A DNA stretch of 20,446 nt from Coemansia sp. RSA 1804 (GCA_027578815.1 JANBTH010000332.1:1-20446); one strand, 5' to 3'; shown: positions 1 through 9,507, numbered from the stretch's first letter. The notes: generated by a model not told the origin, from the sequence alone. Program-made: numbers and translations.

Positions 1-31
1 AGCACAATAACAAATTTCATGTATTTAGTAG

Positions 32-1669
32 TTATGTAAAATGACCAATGTCGTCTTCAAAAACCATCCAAATGGTTCGTGGTGGACAACAGTAATAGTC
101 TTGCTGAGGTGAATCTGAACCTGCGTCCTGGTTTTGAACGTCAGACTGTAGCATGTCTATACACATATGGTCTCCATGTTTCGGCAACAACGACTTAGTT
201 GGAATACAAGTGTTGCTGTATTGTTTCCTTTTGCGCATGATGGTGCTGACTATTCTGCGACCAAGGCTCAGACGCTTTGTCTGTGCACAGGCTGGCTCTG
301 TATATCTGTTATATTGTTGATAGTGGTATTTTTTGTCCGCAAATGCCGAGCTTACCAGCGCAAGTGCTGCCTGTTTTGGTTTGTAATAGCCTTGTGCCTT
401 CTCTGGCACGCGCGGGGCAAACATAGATGCGATTCTTGACTTTTCGTCATCCCAGTGTGCTCTGCACAGACCGTACTCCACAGGAAGCCTAATTTTATTG
501 CGATAGACAAATGACTGACGTTTGGTTCCCAATGCTGCTGGATACAGTCTGTGGCAGTAGTCACAAGGCACAAAGCTGTCAAGGCGCTGTTGTAAATGCT
601 GTGGAAGCCCAGACGGGTATTCATAGTTGTTTTCTATCATCCGGTATAGCAAAGTATCCACAAGCGACAGAATTGTCTGGTGCGACATGCCATCAACATC
701 TCTTCCGCCAGATACCATTGCACTACAACGGAACCCGTCGCTATCGAACCGAAGGGCACTGTTCTGCGTTATGTCGGCATTGTCTGGCGTCTCCTTGAGA
801 AGCGGACAGCCCTCAAGCAAAAACAGCTTCAGCTTGTCTCTACTTGGCGCAGCCACTCCATCGTGGATAAACATACGCGCAGGAAGAATGGTTATTGGGT
901 TATGTGACACATTCAGCGATCGAAGCTCCGGGAGCTTCCAAAGGCATTTTGGGATGGATGCAAACCTGTTGCTTGCAAGATCTAGCACCTCCAGCCGACC
1001 AAGATGGCGCATGGCAGACGGGAGATCGGTCAAACGGTTGTTGCTGACGTCCATAGTCTGCAAATGCTGCCAAAAGGCAATTGTTGCTGGGAGGACCTCA
1101 AGTCGATTGCCTGAAAGATCCATGCTCTGTAGCTGTCGCAGATATCCAATCTCGTCAGGAAGCCCAACAAGGCCAGTGTTGGACAGATCTATCCGTTTCA
1201 GGCGCTCTGTGCACAGCCGTGTAATTTCAGGAAGAAGGTTGCCGCTGGTCAGCCGGCGGTTCGAAAGATCAACAATGCCACCAGCTGACTGTACGGCTTG
1301 CAATGGTGATAGTGCACCGCTTTGTTCGTCACATTCTGTTTCAGATCCAACAAGCAAAGAATCGCTCGGCATTGCCATAGGCTGGAGATTGTTGTTAGAG
1401 TCACTGGTCACTGTTGTGCTTCTGGTTCCTGATAATTCATCGTCATGGCTGCGATCGCCATCCTTTCTCTTAGGACCTGACTCCATTGCTGATGTAGTTG
1501 CAGTGACGGCCTGGAGCAGCGCCGATTGCTGCCATGCAACCATATGTAAGGCGTCTAGAGTCTCGGTGCGTGGGGTAGCAAGGCTAGATTCGTCAATTAT
1601 CTGGACGCCTCCTGGATGATACATTGGCCCCACTACAGCATAGCCTTCCGTGCTTCCATGCTGTGCCAT
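32..1669 (-). CDS. Leucine-rich-repeat protein with C-terminal Cys/His cluster
   Basis: The product is 545 residues counted from the ATG at 1669-1667. Residues 1-130 are Ser/Thr-rich and probably disordered. Residues about 132-265 hold five or six leucine-rich repeats of the short intracellular type; the LxxLDLSxNxLxxLP pattern recurs about every 23 residues. These usually form a curved protein-binding surface. After the repeats there is a CxxC...CxxH set (C369, C372, C402, H405) that could bind zinc, then a basic tail near 470-490. There is no signal peptide or membrane segment, so a cytosolic or nuclear scaffold is likely. The frame stays open upstream to a stop at 1778-1780 but contains no ATG there; an extension would need GTG at 1714 or an upstream exon. 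The family is clear from the repeats. The specific function is not recognised. Confidence 0.8.
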   Translation of the reverse strand: MAQHGSTEGYAVVGPMYHPGGVQIIDESSLATPRTETLDALHMVAWQQSALLQAVTATTSAMESGPKRKDGDRSHDDELSGTRSTTVTSDSNNNLQPMAMPSDSLLVGSETECDEQSGALSPLQAVQSAGGIVDLSNRRLTSGNLLPEITRLCTERLKRIDLSNTGLVGLPDEIGYLRQLQSMDLSGNRLEVLPATIAFWQHLQTMDVSNNRLTDLPSAMRHLGRLEVLDLASNRFASIPKCLWKLPELRSLNVSHNPITILPARMFIHDGVAAPSRDKLKLFLLEGCPLLKETPDNADITQNSALRFDSDGFRCSAMVSGGRDVDGMSHQTILSLVDTLLYRMIENNYEYPSGLPQHLQQRLDSFVPCDYCHRLYPAALGTKRQSFVYRNKIRLPVEYGLCRAHWDDEKSRIASMFAPRVPEKAQGYYKPKQAALALVSSAFADKKYHYQQYNRYTEPACAQTKRLSLGRRIVSTIMRKRKQYSNTCIPTKSLLPKHGDHMCIDMLQSDVQNQDAGSDSPQQDYYCCPPRTIWMVFEDDIGHFT

Positions 1670-2302
1670 TGCAGACAGCTGTTGCTGTGAAAGTGGGATG
1701 CCAACAACAGGCACACCAGAATCGACTCCAAGTAGAACTGAACGTGTGAATGTATAGGGGGAAATACACGTTAATGCTTACAAGCGACACCAAAGAAATA
1801 TGTTCAGCCTAGCTCTGTGCTTGAAGAGGACATAGAGTGTCGTAATAGTCGGTCGACACACACAATGTCTAAACGCAGACAACTATAACATGCAAAGGAA
1901 CTTCAGACGTAAAAAAGAGACAAAGAGAGGTAAAATGCAATCTAGACAGAACCAACAGCCAACAGCAGACATAGGCACAGCACAGATGGAAACGGCCTGG
2001 CCATATCAATATAAAATATACAGCCTAAGCACTTTTACTGTGGGCGAATGCTCTGCAGCCACAAAGGAAATTGCGGGGAGGCCTTCTGCAAAAGAATCAG
2101 AGCGAGGCGCAGTGTGCAATCTGCAGATTAAACGCCTCAAGCCAGATCGCACATGCGCCGCCGCGTCTGCAAGGGAAGCAGCAAGTATAACAGCCGTTTG
2201 CAAAAAAACCATTAAGCTCAGTAAACGGTAGCTTTTGTCGAAAGGATCTTTCCCAAATGAAAAAAAGAACTACAAAACATGGCTAGAGCCAGCGTCCGAG
2301 GC
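1670..2302. other. Spacer upstream of the LRR gene and downstream of NSA2
   Basis: This 633-base stretch should hold the promoter and 5' leader of the minus-strand LRR gene and the 3' end of NSA2. On the minus strand, 1738-1781 begins GTAAGC and ends TTCAG, giving a possible 44-nt intron. Joining across it still meets a stop without an in-frame ATG, so it does not settle the start. A 68-codon ATG-started minus-strand frame at 2006-2212 has a hydrophobic N-terminus but no family I recognise. No RNA gene or repeat was seen. Confidence 0.5.
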
Positions 2303-3085
2303 TCAGACAAGAAGCAAGGCGTTGATGCAGCCATCGTTCTCGGGGTTGTTTGTGACCTGCGCGTACTTTCCCCAAAGCACCTTGCCGCCGGTGGTGACAA
2401 GCCCAAGCTCGGCAACATTGACCTCGACGATGGTTCCCTTTGTCAGAACGCCCAGCTGCGTGTACATTGGGCTCTGTGGATTCTTCTTCACGCCAATGAT
2501 CGGGAGCTGGAACGTCGCCTTGAGCTCTGGATGCGTCACGTTGGCCTTTTTGTAGCGCAGCGCCATCGGCCGGATAAAGCGCTCGTACTTTGGCGGCTTG
2601 CGCGTGAATCCGTCGCCGACGAATGTGGGCTTTGTAACCATGCGCTTCCACGACTTTGACTTTGACTTTCCTGTCCTTACAACCTTGAACATCTCGTCCT
2701 CGGCAATTCCGCGTACCTTGGGCAACGGGACATCCCACTTTCCTGCCTTTTCCTTGCGCTTCTGCTTCAGCATGTTGCTCAGCACCTTTGCCCGCTGCTG
2801 GCCCTCACGATCAAGCAGATATGCTGGCACTGCGCCGTCCGGAACGGCATCGTCTGTCTTTTGCTTCGCGTTCTTCTCGTCGTGCATCTTAATTGTCTTC
2901 TTCATCTGGATCTTCTCCGCATGCCTCTTCTTGTTGTACAGCTTGGCCTTCAGCCCATGCACCTTCTGCGCAAACGCTGCATCCTTGTGTACCTTCCGCG
3001 CCTCCTTCTTGCGCTTGCGCTCGTCGTGGTCAAACCGACGTCCGTGCCGTCTAATCGACTCTTCAATATACTCGTTCTGCGGCAT
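2303..3085 (-). CDS. NSA2: Ribosome biogenesis protein NSA2
   Basis: This nucleolar pre-60S assembly factor is needed for processing of 27S pre-rRNA at ITS2. The product is 260 residues, the usual length for the family (about 260). It begins with the family signature MPQNEYIEESIRRHGRR, followed by a highly basic helical half (residues about 15-150, rich in Lys/Arg). The second half carries the S8e-like beta-barrel: FVGDGFTRKPPKYERFIRP near 165-185, LPIIGVKKNPQSPMYTQLG near 205-223, and the ending GCINALLLV. It is encoded in one uninterrupted exon, and the ATG at 3085-3083 fits the family N-terminus exactly. It diverges from the CCDC174-like gene. The identification rests on sequence pattern across the whole length. 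Nothing looks broken. Confidence 0.96.
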   Translation of the reverse strand: MPQNEYIEESIRRHGRRFDHDERKRKKEARKVHKDAAFAQKVHGLKAKLYNKKRHAEKIQMKKTIKMHDEKNAKQKTDDAVPDGAVPAYLLDREGQQRAKVLSNMLKQKRKEKAGKWDVPLPKVRGIAEDEMFKVVRTGKSKSKSWKRMVTKPTFVGDGFTRKPPKYERFIRPMALRYKKANVTHPELKATFQLPIIGVKKNPQSPMYTQLGVLTKGTIVEVNVAELGLVTTGGKVLWGKYAQVTNNPENDGCINALLLV

Positions 3086-3862
3086 TCCTTATGTCAGTAC
3101 CCGCCACAGCTAAATATTTCAACCCGTTTCCAAAAGGGTGCAATGTGTTGAGCCTTCTGAACTGGAATCAAAACCCCTACTGCAAAGCACGAGTAGCCAC
3201 GTATTTGCAGCCAGAAGACAACAATAATAATAAATAGAGAATTGAGGGAATACGGATAACTGAGTGTGCTATTAATTTTTAATTGAAAAATGGCTGCCAG
3301 AGACAAGAGCAGTTTTGGCACTGTCTTTTCTTCTAGCCGTCAGAGACTAAATAAATGAATGAACAAGAAAAAAATTCGTTTAATCAATCCAGCACCCAGA
3401 ATCAGAGAAAAGATCACTGCTGGTCTTATAGCACACGTGCTGACAACCTCTAACTGCTGTTGTTTGTGTGTCTTGCGATTGCTGCATCAAAACATCCAAG
3501 CCTGGAGTTTGGCTTTTTTTTTTCAGAACAAATTCTTTTTTTTTTTCTTTTTTTCCTTGTTCGTGTCCAGGGAAGCAATTGGCGCAGCAGTGAAGTTTTC
3601 TCTACTGAGCTCGCCATGTGCTGTAATAAAACCAACCTTGGATATTAATTTTGCATAATTTTTGGAGCGGACTTTGTCTGCTACACCACCAAACCCCACC
3701 ACAACCACGAAATAATACTAGCAATACCCAGCAATTGAAGAGCCAGGATTAATAAACACTTCTGTTTTATCCTTCTACATCCTCTATTTTACGCACTACA
3801 TTTTTCATTTTTAGAATGTGATAATCACTACCTCTACTGTATAATTATTCTACATTGACAAA
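3086..3862. promoter_or_regulatory. Divergent intergenic region NSA2 / CCDC174-like
   Basis: These 777 bases separate two genes transcribed away from each other, so both promoters should lie here. Visible elements are a CACGTG palindrome at 3434-3439, a long pyrimidine tract with T runs at 3514-3523, 3536-3546 and 3548-3554, and AT-rich sequence up to the CCDC174-like start. Poly(dA:dT) tracts commonly exclude nucleosomes in fungal promoters, which is the inferred role. ORFs in this stretch are short, low-complexity and without recognisable domains. Confidence 0.5.
3514..3555. repeat. T-rich homopolymer tract
   Basis: Three T runs of 10, 11 and 7 bases fall within 42 bases, broken by CAGAACAAATTC and single C residues. 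The tract lies about 310 bases upstream of the CCDC174-like ATG and about 430 bases upstream of the NSA2 ATG. Confidence 0.8.
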
Positions 3863-4774
3863 ATGTCTAAAAATAAAAAGGTGCTGGCCGTCGGCGTGTC
3901 AGAGACGCTCAATTTGAAGGCCGAAATCGAACGTGCCACCACTGAGAGTAGACAGAGCAGCACGGATGGCATAGTCGCCAAGCGAAGAAGCGGTTCCTCT
4001 GCTGCTGTGGATAACAACAACAATAACAGAGGCGTGCATAAACGAGCTCAGAAGGATCTGTTTGCCCGAGCAGCCGAAGCGCAGCACTCGACCCGCCATG
4101 GATTGAACATGAAAATTAAGAGCAGACTAGAGGAAAAGGCTCGCATCTACGACATGCTGAGTACCACCGGCAGAACGAAAGATGGGGATTCCTCGGGTCC
4201 TACCCAGTTAGACGACACATATATCACAAAGATTCTTGAAGAAAGCTCCGTGGACTTTGCACACAAGCAAGTCGAGTGGCAGCGAAGCAAGAAGCATAAA
4301 CAGCTCTCTGATTCTGAGAGAAGCTCCTCCTCTTCCTCTACAAGCAATGGCAGTGACAGTGACAGCGCCCACAATGACAACGACTCTAGTCTTGTTGAGA
4401 TTGTCGACGAGTTTGGACGGTCTCGCATGGTCCATTATAGCAAGAGAAAGAAATACGCCCGAGAGAGCCACCGATCTATCTCTGATGATGATAGCACTAC
4501 ATCTCTTTCTAGCAGCGGTGACAACTGGGCTCACGAAGGGCATGAGCCTTCGAGCTCTAGATATCGAGGTACCAGCTACTACAAGTTGTCCTCCGACAGT
4601 GCTAAACGCAGTGAGCAGCTTGGCATGCTTCGCAGATTACATGAAGATACAATGGAGGCTCGCGACTCTGCCGTTGGCGATGTTGTGGAAAGGCAACAAA
4701 GCTTACTTGCAAAACGAAGAGAAAATATTTTGACTTCACGAACCAAGTTTTACAAATCAGAAAACAAAGATTAG
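3863..4774 (+). CDS. CCDC174-like protein (DUF4078-type)
   Basis: This 303-residue, charged, mostly disordered or helical protein is probably nuclear. Two short motifs match the animal CCDC174 family: a helical RLEEKARIYDML segment at residues 88-99 (the family has LEEKAxLY), and the core VDEFGRSR at 181-188 (family core D-x-x-GRSR). Between them lie a serine run (154-160) and acidic patches. There is an Asn run at 51-55. The C-terminal 250-300 region is predicted coiled coil (ERQQSLLAKRRENIL). CCDC174 is linked in the literature to the exon-junction complex and the spliceosome. In this intron-poor genome that link is only an inference. The gene has one exon, and the ATG at 3863 has A at -3. 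It diverges from NSA2 and lies upstream of TAF4 on the same strand. Confidence 0.75.
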   Translation: MSKNKKVLAVGVSETLNLKAEIERATTESRQSSTDGIVAKRRSGSSAAVDNNNNNRGVHKRAQKDLFARAAEAQHSTRHGLNMKIKSRLEEKARIYDMLSTTGRTKDGDSSGPTQLDDTYITKILEESSVDFAHKQVEWQRSKKHKQLSDSERSSSSSSTSNGSDSDSAHNDNDSSLVEIVDEFGRSRMVHYSKRKKYARESHRSISDDDSTTSLSSSGDNWAHEGHEPSSSRYRGTSYYKLSSDSAKRSEQLGMLRRLHEDTMEARDSAVGDVVERQQSLLAKRRENILTSRTKFYKSENKD

Positions 4775-5151
4775 ACAGACTCACGTGATTGACCCACATA
4801 ACTGTGGATGGAATTCAAATGAATATTTGCCAGGCTTTTTGCTGCTGCGTTAAGCATTTGAAATTGGATGCCGTGTGCTCTTTTTTTCTTACTAGTGTAT
4901 TTTCTCTGGTTCTTGCTTGCTTAATACCTGTTGCGCTTACCTTTTTTAAATACAGACTACCAATTTACGTGTACCTTCTTACATGTACGTACAAAGCTGC
5001 TGCAAAATGGTTTATGGTTTAGGCTCACAAAACAGTATGAGCATATGGATAAATTTACCGTGAGCAGTGTGGTGTTTTGATTTGGTTTTCTTGTTTTCTC
5101 TTTTACTGAATGAAACAGGCTATTTATTTTTTTTGTGGATGGAAATGTAGT
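4775..5151. promoter_or_regulatory. Spacer between CCDC174-like and TAF4
   Basis: This 377-base gap between tandem genes should carry the CCDC174-like 3' end and the TAF4 promoter. A CACGTG palindrome sits at 4782-4787, eight bases after the stop codon. The stretch is T-rich towards TAF4. The open frame 4789-5022 encodes only a Cys/Leu-rich unrecognised peptide and is not supported. Confidence 0.4.
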
Positions 5152-8100
5152 ATGGCCGAGGAAAAACCCAGTCCGCCTGACACGGGTTTCTCTGGAACCA
5201 GGTCGAACACAGACTCATCCTTTCTTTCGTTTCTGAGCAGCATGAATGGAACCACCGCAGGCAGTACAGACACACCCGCGCCCTCTCTCAATAACACTTT
5301 GAGCTTTTCGTCAATGCTGCCAACAAGTGGATCAATAGCCAGTACGAATAGTAGCGGCAACATGATGCCACCAGCATCCACTGCGCTTCCAATTGATGCG
5401 GACATTGATCAGTTAATGAGATCGCTAAGTGACTCGGTTGACACATCCCACGTGTCCAATGAAGACATTGACAAGCTCCTTGGAAGCATCAATGTTAACT
5501 TTTCGTCGGATATGGTAATTCCAGTGTCATCAGCGAGCAATGGTGTCGATAATGACCCACTAGCGTCGCTTAGTCGAGATCTTGGCATCGATTTAAGCAC
5601 ATCTGTTTCTCTGCCTCGTACAAAGGCAGTCATTAGTGACAACTCATCGATGGGAAGTTCTGGGGGTCTGACAGCATCTACCAGCTCTGCATTCACCACA
5701 GCAGCCACCTCTCAATCTACAACGCCATCAGCAACTCTTGGTCACCAACAGCCCTTCATGTCCCGACAAGATGCCAACGCATCCCATGCAGACTCAATTG
5801 TAAGAACTCAAGCACATTCAGGGCTTCATATGTCATCTATGCCTGTGTCGCCTGCTCTTACAGGGATTAGCGGAGACAATCATGCGCAAAGACCAGGTTT
5901 GAATCCACAGCTCCAACAAGGTATACACTACCGGCCCTCACCGCCGCGATCACAACAACACAGTGTGAATATGCAGCAAAGAGCGCTTGCGACATCACAA
6001 TCGCCTAGCCAAGTCGGCTCCAAACAGGCAGCGACCCCGCGTGCATCTCCAGGAATGAATACAGGCGTGCTAGGAACGGCATCAGTTGCAAGCCAAAGCC
6101 CCCAACACCCACATACTCCCATGCAGATGAACCGCTTGGGCTCAAGACAGCGTTCGTCTTTTTCGGAGGCAGCCGCTAGTCCTGGACTATCAGGGGCTCA
6201 ATCCTTGAATTCAGGCCCTGGATCCGAGTCCCCCAGTTTACAAGTCAGACCACCGCGTCAGGTTTCAGCCTCGCAAGGCCACAGCGGCCAAAACCAACAA
6301 GGAATGCGTGGGCAGCAGCAGGCAGGAATGTCCGCTGGGACACATATGAGGCCTCAACAGAGACCACAAGTATCTTTCGGACCCAGGACTGGTGCAAGTT
6401 CTGTTGATCCGTCGCGGTGGCTGGTTGAAACTATGAGCAAACTGCCCAGCGATCAGCAGGAGCGGCTAGCAGGGCTTTTTCGTGGCCTGCAGTCAAAAAC
6501 AATTGACTTTCCAACGTTTATGCGTGATGCCAAGGTAATAATGGGCACAAAATTCCAAGACTTGCTGGTCTTGATGCATAACCAGGGAATGCGGCCTGCC
6601 AACATGGCCATTGGACCACAGCAGCAGCAAAATCAGCAAGCATCCAATCCAATGGCACGTCCGAACAACCCCTTTTCGGGATTGAATGTGCGTCCTGGGA
6701 TACCACACATGTCATCAGCATCTCTTCAGATGCCGACATCCCAAGGGATCCAGCGCAATTCCATGCAAGGCAACCCGCTTGTTGGCCAAGGTTCTGTTCC
6801 TGACCAGCAAATACTAGACAGCAGTAGAAATAACATGGCACTGATGCGCCAACTCCTTGCATCGCAGCAAGCACATGGTGCTTCTACCGGGGGTTCTGGG
6901 AATACATCTGTGTCCAAGGACACACTGTCCGCCTCTTTACCAGCATCAGCGTATCAGAATAGTCAATCGGCAATGATGGCAGCCGCAGCAGGCTCAAGTA
7001 GCCAAGATTCGTCGGTTGGCAACATGGGTAGCTTTCCAGCAGCCAGCATGGGCGGCGTCACTCCAGAGACCCTCATTGCCCGCTGGCGTCAGATAATACT
7101 AAATCCAGTAATCCCCGTAGAGCAGCTTGCACGGCTCAGTATGCAGCTCAGTTCTTTCGGAAATCTTCTTGCATCGTCTACCGGCCCTATGGCACATATG
7201 TCCGAGGAGGCAAGGAACCAGCAGTTTGTGCAAATCACAAAACTGCAGGCGCTTATTGCCCAGCGCCAATTTGCACGAGGCTCACAAGCGCAGAAATCCA
7301 CTAGTTCACAGCCAGAATCACGTCCTGAAAGTCCAAAACCTGAGAAGAAGAACAAGGAGCCAAAGAAGAAAGTTGGCGCAAAGGCAGCCAAGGAAGGCGG
7401 CATGCCAGCCAGGCCAAAAAAGCGTGCTTCCGAGTCTCGACGGTCCGGATCTCCTGCCCCAAGACCGCTATCCAAAAAGCAGAAAACGGGAGCAAGCACG
7501 CAGTCAGAGGCTGATATGGAGTCGCTGACAACACAATTGGCGCTTGCTGGACCATCATTGTCGCTGGATAACATTTCATCCATCAGTGCAGTAAGAGGCG
7601 GGCCTGGTGCCAGCGGAAATGCCGCTTTGGTTGCTGGGTTGACTGCTCTGCAAGCAGATGAAAAAGGCACGCCCGCCTCGTACGTGGATGCCGACAGCGA
7701 CGACGACAATGACAGCAATGTCGACTATGAAGACGAAGATGACACGCCTATCAGCACATCTTTGATTCGCGGCGGGATAAGCAGGACAGAGTCTTTTGGC
7801 ACCGGAACCTACAACTCTGACGCGGAACAAGACGGAAATGCTAGAGGAAAAGATGGGTACAAGGCCAAGGGCAGGGAAAGAGAGGTAGATTCAGATAGAG
7901 CAAGGGCGGGCGACAAGCCAAGAGATAAGGAAAAGGCTGCCTTGAAAGATACGCAACGCAAATACAAGGAGAAGCGCGAAAAGGACCATGGTGGAGCAGG
8001 CGGCGGCGGAGATGTGTTTTCTATTGACGATGTAATTGGGTATACTGGAGTTGACCTGCGAGAAGAGTCGGAAATCATCCTTAGCAGCGGCGTGCACGAC

Positions 8101-9507
8101 CAGCAAGACGCTTACAAGATCAGAGGCGCTGAGTCTGGCTATACAAGGAACGCATCTCCCTTGACCCGTGTCATTGACGGCGTGGAGGTTTCTCGCACCC
8201 GTTCGCATGAGACAAGCTTTGCAAACAGCAGTTTGCTAGAGGTGCTTGTATCGCGCTCATGCAAGCGTCTGGGGATTCGAGCGGTTTCAGCAGATGTCGT
8301 TCCGTATCTGTCGTTGGCATTGCAAGAGCGGCTCCGCTCGTTTATGGAGATAGTGTCAGCAGCCGCATACCACCGCACAAAAACTCAAACATTACCGCCG
8401 CCGCCGCTCGATCCAAGCACTCGACTGCCGCTTTATAAGATCACACCGCACTTGGATGTTAAGAAGCAGCTGCTCGTTCTTGAGCGTATAGACAAGATGA
8501 AAGAGCAAAACAGACAGAAGCAGCTCAAAGAACGCGAGCAATCTAACACTATGGACCCTCAACAACAAGCGGACGGCGAGATCGATGGGAACCAAGGCAG
8601 CGGCTCCGACGAGCGCAGAAAACTGGTGGGTTCTAGCGCTGACCAGGGCAAACCAGAGAGTGCTCTGGGGGCCTCGGCTAGCTCTGCGGCTGCAGAAACA
8701 GCGTCTACGACCGACAATAACGGCATCGATCAACAGCAGTCGCGACAGACAACTAGCATAGACGCTAACGATGCGTCAAAAGCGGCTGCCGGTGCAAAGC
8801 GTAGTCGTAAAAGAGAAGATAGCGCGACGGAATCACCAGCCTATACCAGCAAAAACATGCCAGACGATATACGCAACAAGATTAGCAACCAGACGGCATT
8901 ACGTGCTGCTGGCGGCGTTCGCAAGTCGTGGATGAACGCAAGTTCGGCAAACTGGCTTGGAGGCGCATCTGCTGGCAAGCCAAGCGCTCGTCCTGCTGCC
9001 GGCTCTCGGATTGCGTCCCAGCACCCCGCCGATACTGCCGATTCGCCGGGCAGCGCAACGCCCCAAGCGGACGATTCCTTGCGCTCTGGCGGCGGACTGC
9101 CTCTTCCTAATTCAGGGTCGCAGATGGCGAGGCGCACAGCTAGCATCAGTAGTGCCTCTGGCAGCGTAAACAACATTTCTTCGTTTGTCTATGTCAGTGG
9201 CAGCACGCGTTCGTCGCTTGAGCACAGGCGCAATCGCTCCAGTGCTAGCAATGCAAGCGACTTTGATAGCGTTGCCGTTGTTTCACCTGCACCAGAGGGC
9301 GCTCAGACGCCACTGGCTCAGCCAGCCTTGCTTCGGCCGCCATTTGGTCTTTTGCCACACCGCTCAACTAATCTTGCTGCTCCGCTACTGGTTACAGTGC
9401 GCGACTGCTTATTCTCGCTCGAGCGTGAGCGACTTGGCAGCGCACAGGCAGGTCGAGGCAGCGGTGATCGCGTGCTGATCCAGGCGTATACCAAATATCT
9501 TAATTGA
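5152..9507 (+). CDS. TAF4: TFIID subunit TAF4
   Basis: This is the histone-fold subunit of TFIID that pairs with TAF12 in RNA polymerase II pre-initiation. It is 1451 residues counted from the ATG at 5152. An ATG 14 codons earlier (5110) is in frame but adds only an aromatic, Cys-containing leader, so I prefer 5152. The first 420 residues are Ser/Thr/Gln/Pro-rich and disordered. Residues about 418-480 form a helical RST-like segment (PSDQQERLAGLFRGLQSKTI). A second helical block spans about 634-705, followed by a Lys-rich nuclear-signal-like stretch (about 729-760) and an acidic run (846-865). The conserved TAF4 domain occupies about 955-1125: IDDVIGYTGVDLREES, then the histone fold SLLEVLVSRSCKRLG and ALQERLRSFMEIVSAAAYHR. 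The extreme C-terminus (about 1408-1451, LLVTVRDCLFSLERE) matches the fungal TAF4 ending. The gene is one 4.4-kb exon. Confidence 0.93.
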   Translation: MAEEKPSPPDTGFSGTRSNTDSSFLSFLSSMNGTTAGSTDTPAPSLNNTLSFSSMLPTSGSIASTNSSGNMMPPASTALPIDADIDQLMRSLSDSVDTSHVSNEDIDKLLGSINVNFSSDMVIPVSSASNGVDNDPLASLSRDLGIDLSTSVSLPRTKAVISDNSSMGSSGGLTASTSSAFTTAATSQSTTPSATLGHQQPFMSRQDANASHADSIVRTQAHSGLHMSSMPVSPALTGISGDNHAQRPGLNPQLQQGIHYRPSPPRSQQHSVNMQQRALATSQSPSQVGSKQAATPRASPGMNTGVLGTASVASQSPQHPHTPMQMNRLGSRQRSSFSEAAASPGLSGAQSLNSGPGSESPSLQVRPPRQVSASQGHSGQNQQGMRGQQQAGMSAGTHMRPQQRPQVSFGPRTGASSVDPSRWLVETMSKLPSDQQERLAGLFRGLQSKTIDFPTFMRDAKVIMGTKFQDLLVLMHNQGMRPANMAIGPQQQQNQQASNPMARPNNPFSGLNVRPGIPHMSSASLQMPTSQGIQRNSMQGNPLVGQGSVPDQQILDSSRNNMALMRQLLASQQAHGASTGGSGNTSVSKDTLSASLPASAYQNSQSAMMAAAAGSSSQDSSVGNMGSFPAASMGGVTPETLIARWRQIILNPVIPVEQLARLSMQLSSFGNLLASSTGPMAHMSEEARNQQFVQITKLQALIAQRQFARGSQAQKSTSSQPESRPESPKPEKKNKEPKKKVGAKAAKEGGMPARPKKRASESRRSGSPAPRPLSKKQKTGASTQSEADMESLTTQLALAGPSLSLDNISSISAVRGGPGASGNAALVAGLTALQADEKGTPASYVDADSDDDNDSNVDYEDEDDTPISTSLIRGGISRTESFGTGTYNSDAEQDGNARGKDGYKAKGREREVDSDRARAGDKPRDKEKAALKDTQRKYKEKREKDHGGAGGGGDVFSIDDVIGYTGVDLREESEIILSSGVHDQQDAYKIRGAESGYTRNASPLTRVIDGVEVSRTRSHETSFANSSLLEVLVSRSCKRLGIRAVSADVVPYLSLALQERLRSFMEIVSAAAYHRTKTQTLPPPPLDPSTRLPLYKITPHLDVKKQLLVLERIDKMKEQNRQKQLKEREQSNTMDPQQQADGEIDGNQGSGSDERRKLVGSSADQGKPESALGASASSAAAETASTTDNNGIDQQQSRQTTSIDANDASKAAAGAKRSRKREDSATESPAYTSKNMPDDIRNKISNQTALRAAGGVRKSWMNASSANWLGGASAGKPSARPAAGSRIASQHPADTADSPGSATPQADDSLRSGGGLPLPNSGSQMARRTASISSASGSVNNISSFVYVSGSTRSSLEHRRNRSSASNASDFDSVAVVSPAPEGAQTPLAQPALLRPPFGLLPHRSTNLAAPLLVTVRDCLFSLERERLGSAQAGRGSGDRVLIQAYTKYLN

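Noticed and set aside
627..1619. 330-codon plus-strand frame opposite the LRR gene
   Set aside because: It is antisense to a clear LRR gene, rich in Ser/Arg as expected from a shadow frame, and has no domain.
1890..2231. 113-codon plus-strand frame in the LRR/NSA2 spacer
   Set aside because: Composition is Lys/Arg/Thr-rich and featureless, no recognisable domain, and it overlaps a competing minus-strand frame.
7089..7718. 209-codon minus-strand frame inside TAF4
   Set aside because: It is a shadow of the low-complexity Ser/Gln/Lys-rich coding strand; TAF4 is clearly the real gene.
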